Shown: positions 63,691-64,000 of the stretch, one piece after another
Layout: the number at the start of each line of letters is the position of its first letter
Position numbering within the stretch: position 1 is the first letter of the stretch
From: Turritopsis dohrnii
Taxonomy: Eukaryota; Cnidaria; Hydrozoa; Anthoathecata; Oceaniidae
Assembly (NCBI GenBank): GCA_027922465.2
Contig: BQMF02000010.1
Location: forward strand, 496,001 to 560,000
Length of the DNA: 64,000 nucleotides
Reading direction: 5' to 3'
Notes under the pieces: generated by a model
Database searches by the model: none
What the model saw: only the letters and a program-made list of their open reading frames with translations
What the model was told of the DNA's origin: nothing
Program-made: the position numbers and the translations under genes

Positions 63691-64000
63691 GTGATATGAA
63701 AAAGTAACATATGCAACGAAAGGTATAATGAGATATATATGTGCATGATATGATGCAATGAACAAGTGCCTCAAATAACATAAATCAAAAAAAAACACAA
63801 TCACCTATCAGTCTAGTATGTGCAAGTTCTCTGCCTTAAAATCTTAGGTATACATTCCTGGTGTCTCTTGTCTCCTTTCCGTTGCAGATGCAAACGATTT
63901 TTATCCTAGAAATTCTCGTAACAGGTGTGACCATTCCCAACGGAAAGATTAGGAATTCTGAAAAAATTATAATTTGGAAAATGAACTTGCAGAAGAAGAA

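Overview
The window reads as nuclear DNA of an AT-rich metazoan. It has spliced genes with GT/AG introns and a lineage-expanded BTB family. It also has a dense nested load of Polinton/Maverick, DIRS, PIF/Harbinger, Mutator-like, IS3EU-like and TTAA-type transposons, plus MITEs and a tRNA-derived SINE. This mixture is familiar from cnidarians and similar marine invertebrates. That assignment is an inference; nothing here fixes the species. No bacterial operon, rRNA or CRISPR is visible.

Layout. 1-324 is the end of one Polinton whose body lies outside the window. It abuts an orphan first exon of a BTB gene (436-724). 1.65-7.84 kb is a Mutator-like element with a transposase gene on the minus strand, followed by an internally deleted copy of the same element (8.06-8.85 kb). 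9.15-13.77 kb is a DIRS-type tyrosine-recombinase retrotransposon with identical 89-bp inverted ends. 14.84-16.75 kb is a TIR element flanked by TA. 17.9-21.4 kb is a two-gene PIF/Harbinger element.

22.3-26.2 kb carries a BTB exon-2 pseudogene and two complete two-exon BTB genes. 27.07-48.71 kb is one 21.6-kb insertion with matching ends and a 9-bp target duplication. Its arms are built of about 178-bp tandem repeats. Inside it, on the minus strand, lies one split gene encoding a Ulp1/C48-type protease, a linker and a C-terminal macro (ADP-ribose-binding) domain. Two younger elements sit in introns of that gene: a 13.8-kb Polinton with 66-bp TIRs and a 6-bp target duplication (28961-42787), and a 3.2-kb IS3EU-like element with a 6-bp target duplication (43146-46341).

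48.7-64 kb is mostly non-coding. It holds two more two-exon BTB genes (52.4-53.3 and 59.2-61.4 kb) and a BTB exon-1 pseudogene split by a 92-bp hairpin MITE with a 9-bp target duplication. A TTAA-flanked element sits inside a BTB intron, and a tRNA-like SINE head lies near 63.6 kb.

Function. The Polinton keeps open frames for protein-primed DNA polymerase, integrase with chromodomain, packaging ATPase, adenain-like protease and both capsid proteins, so it has the gene set of a virus-like self-synthesising transposon. The BTB genes look like a locally duplicated host family that has been repeatedly hit by elements. The Ulp1-macro gene is the least conventional cargo and the best candidate for something new.
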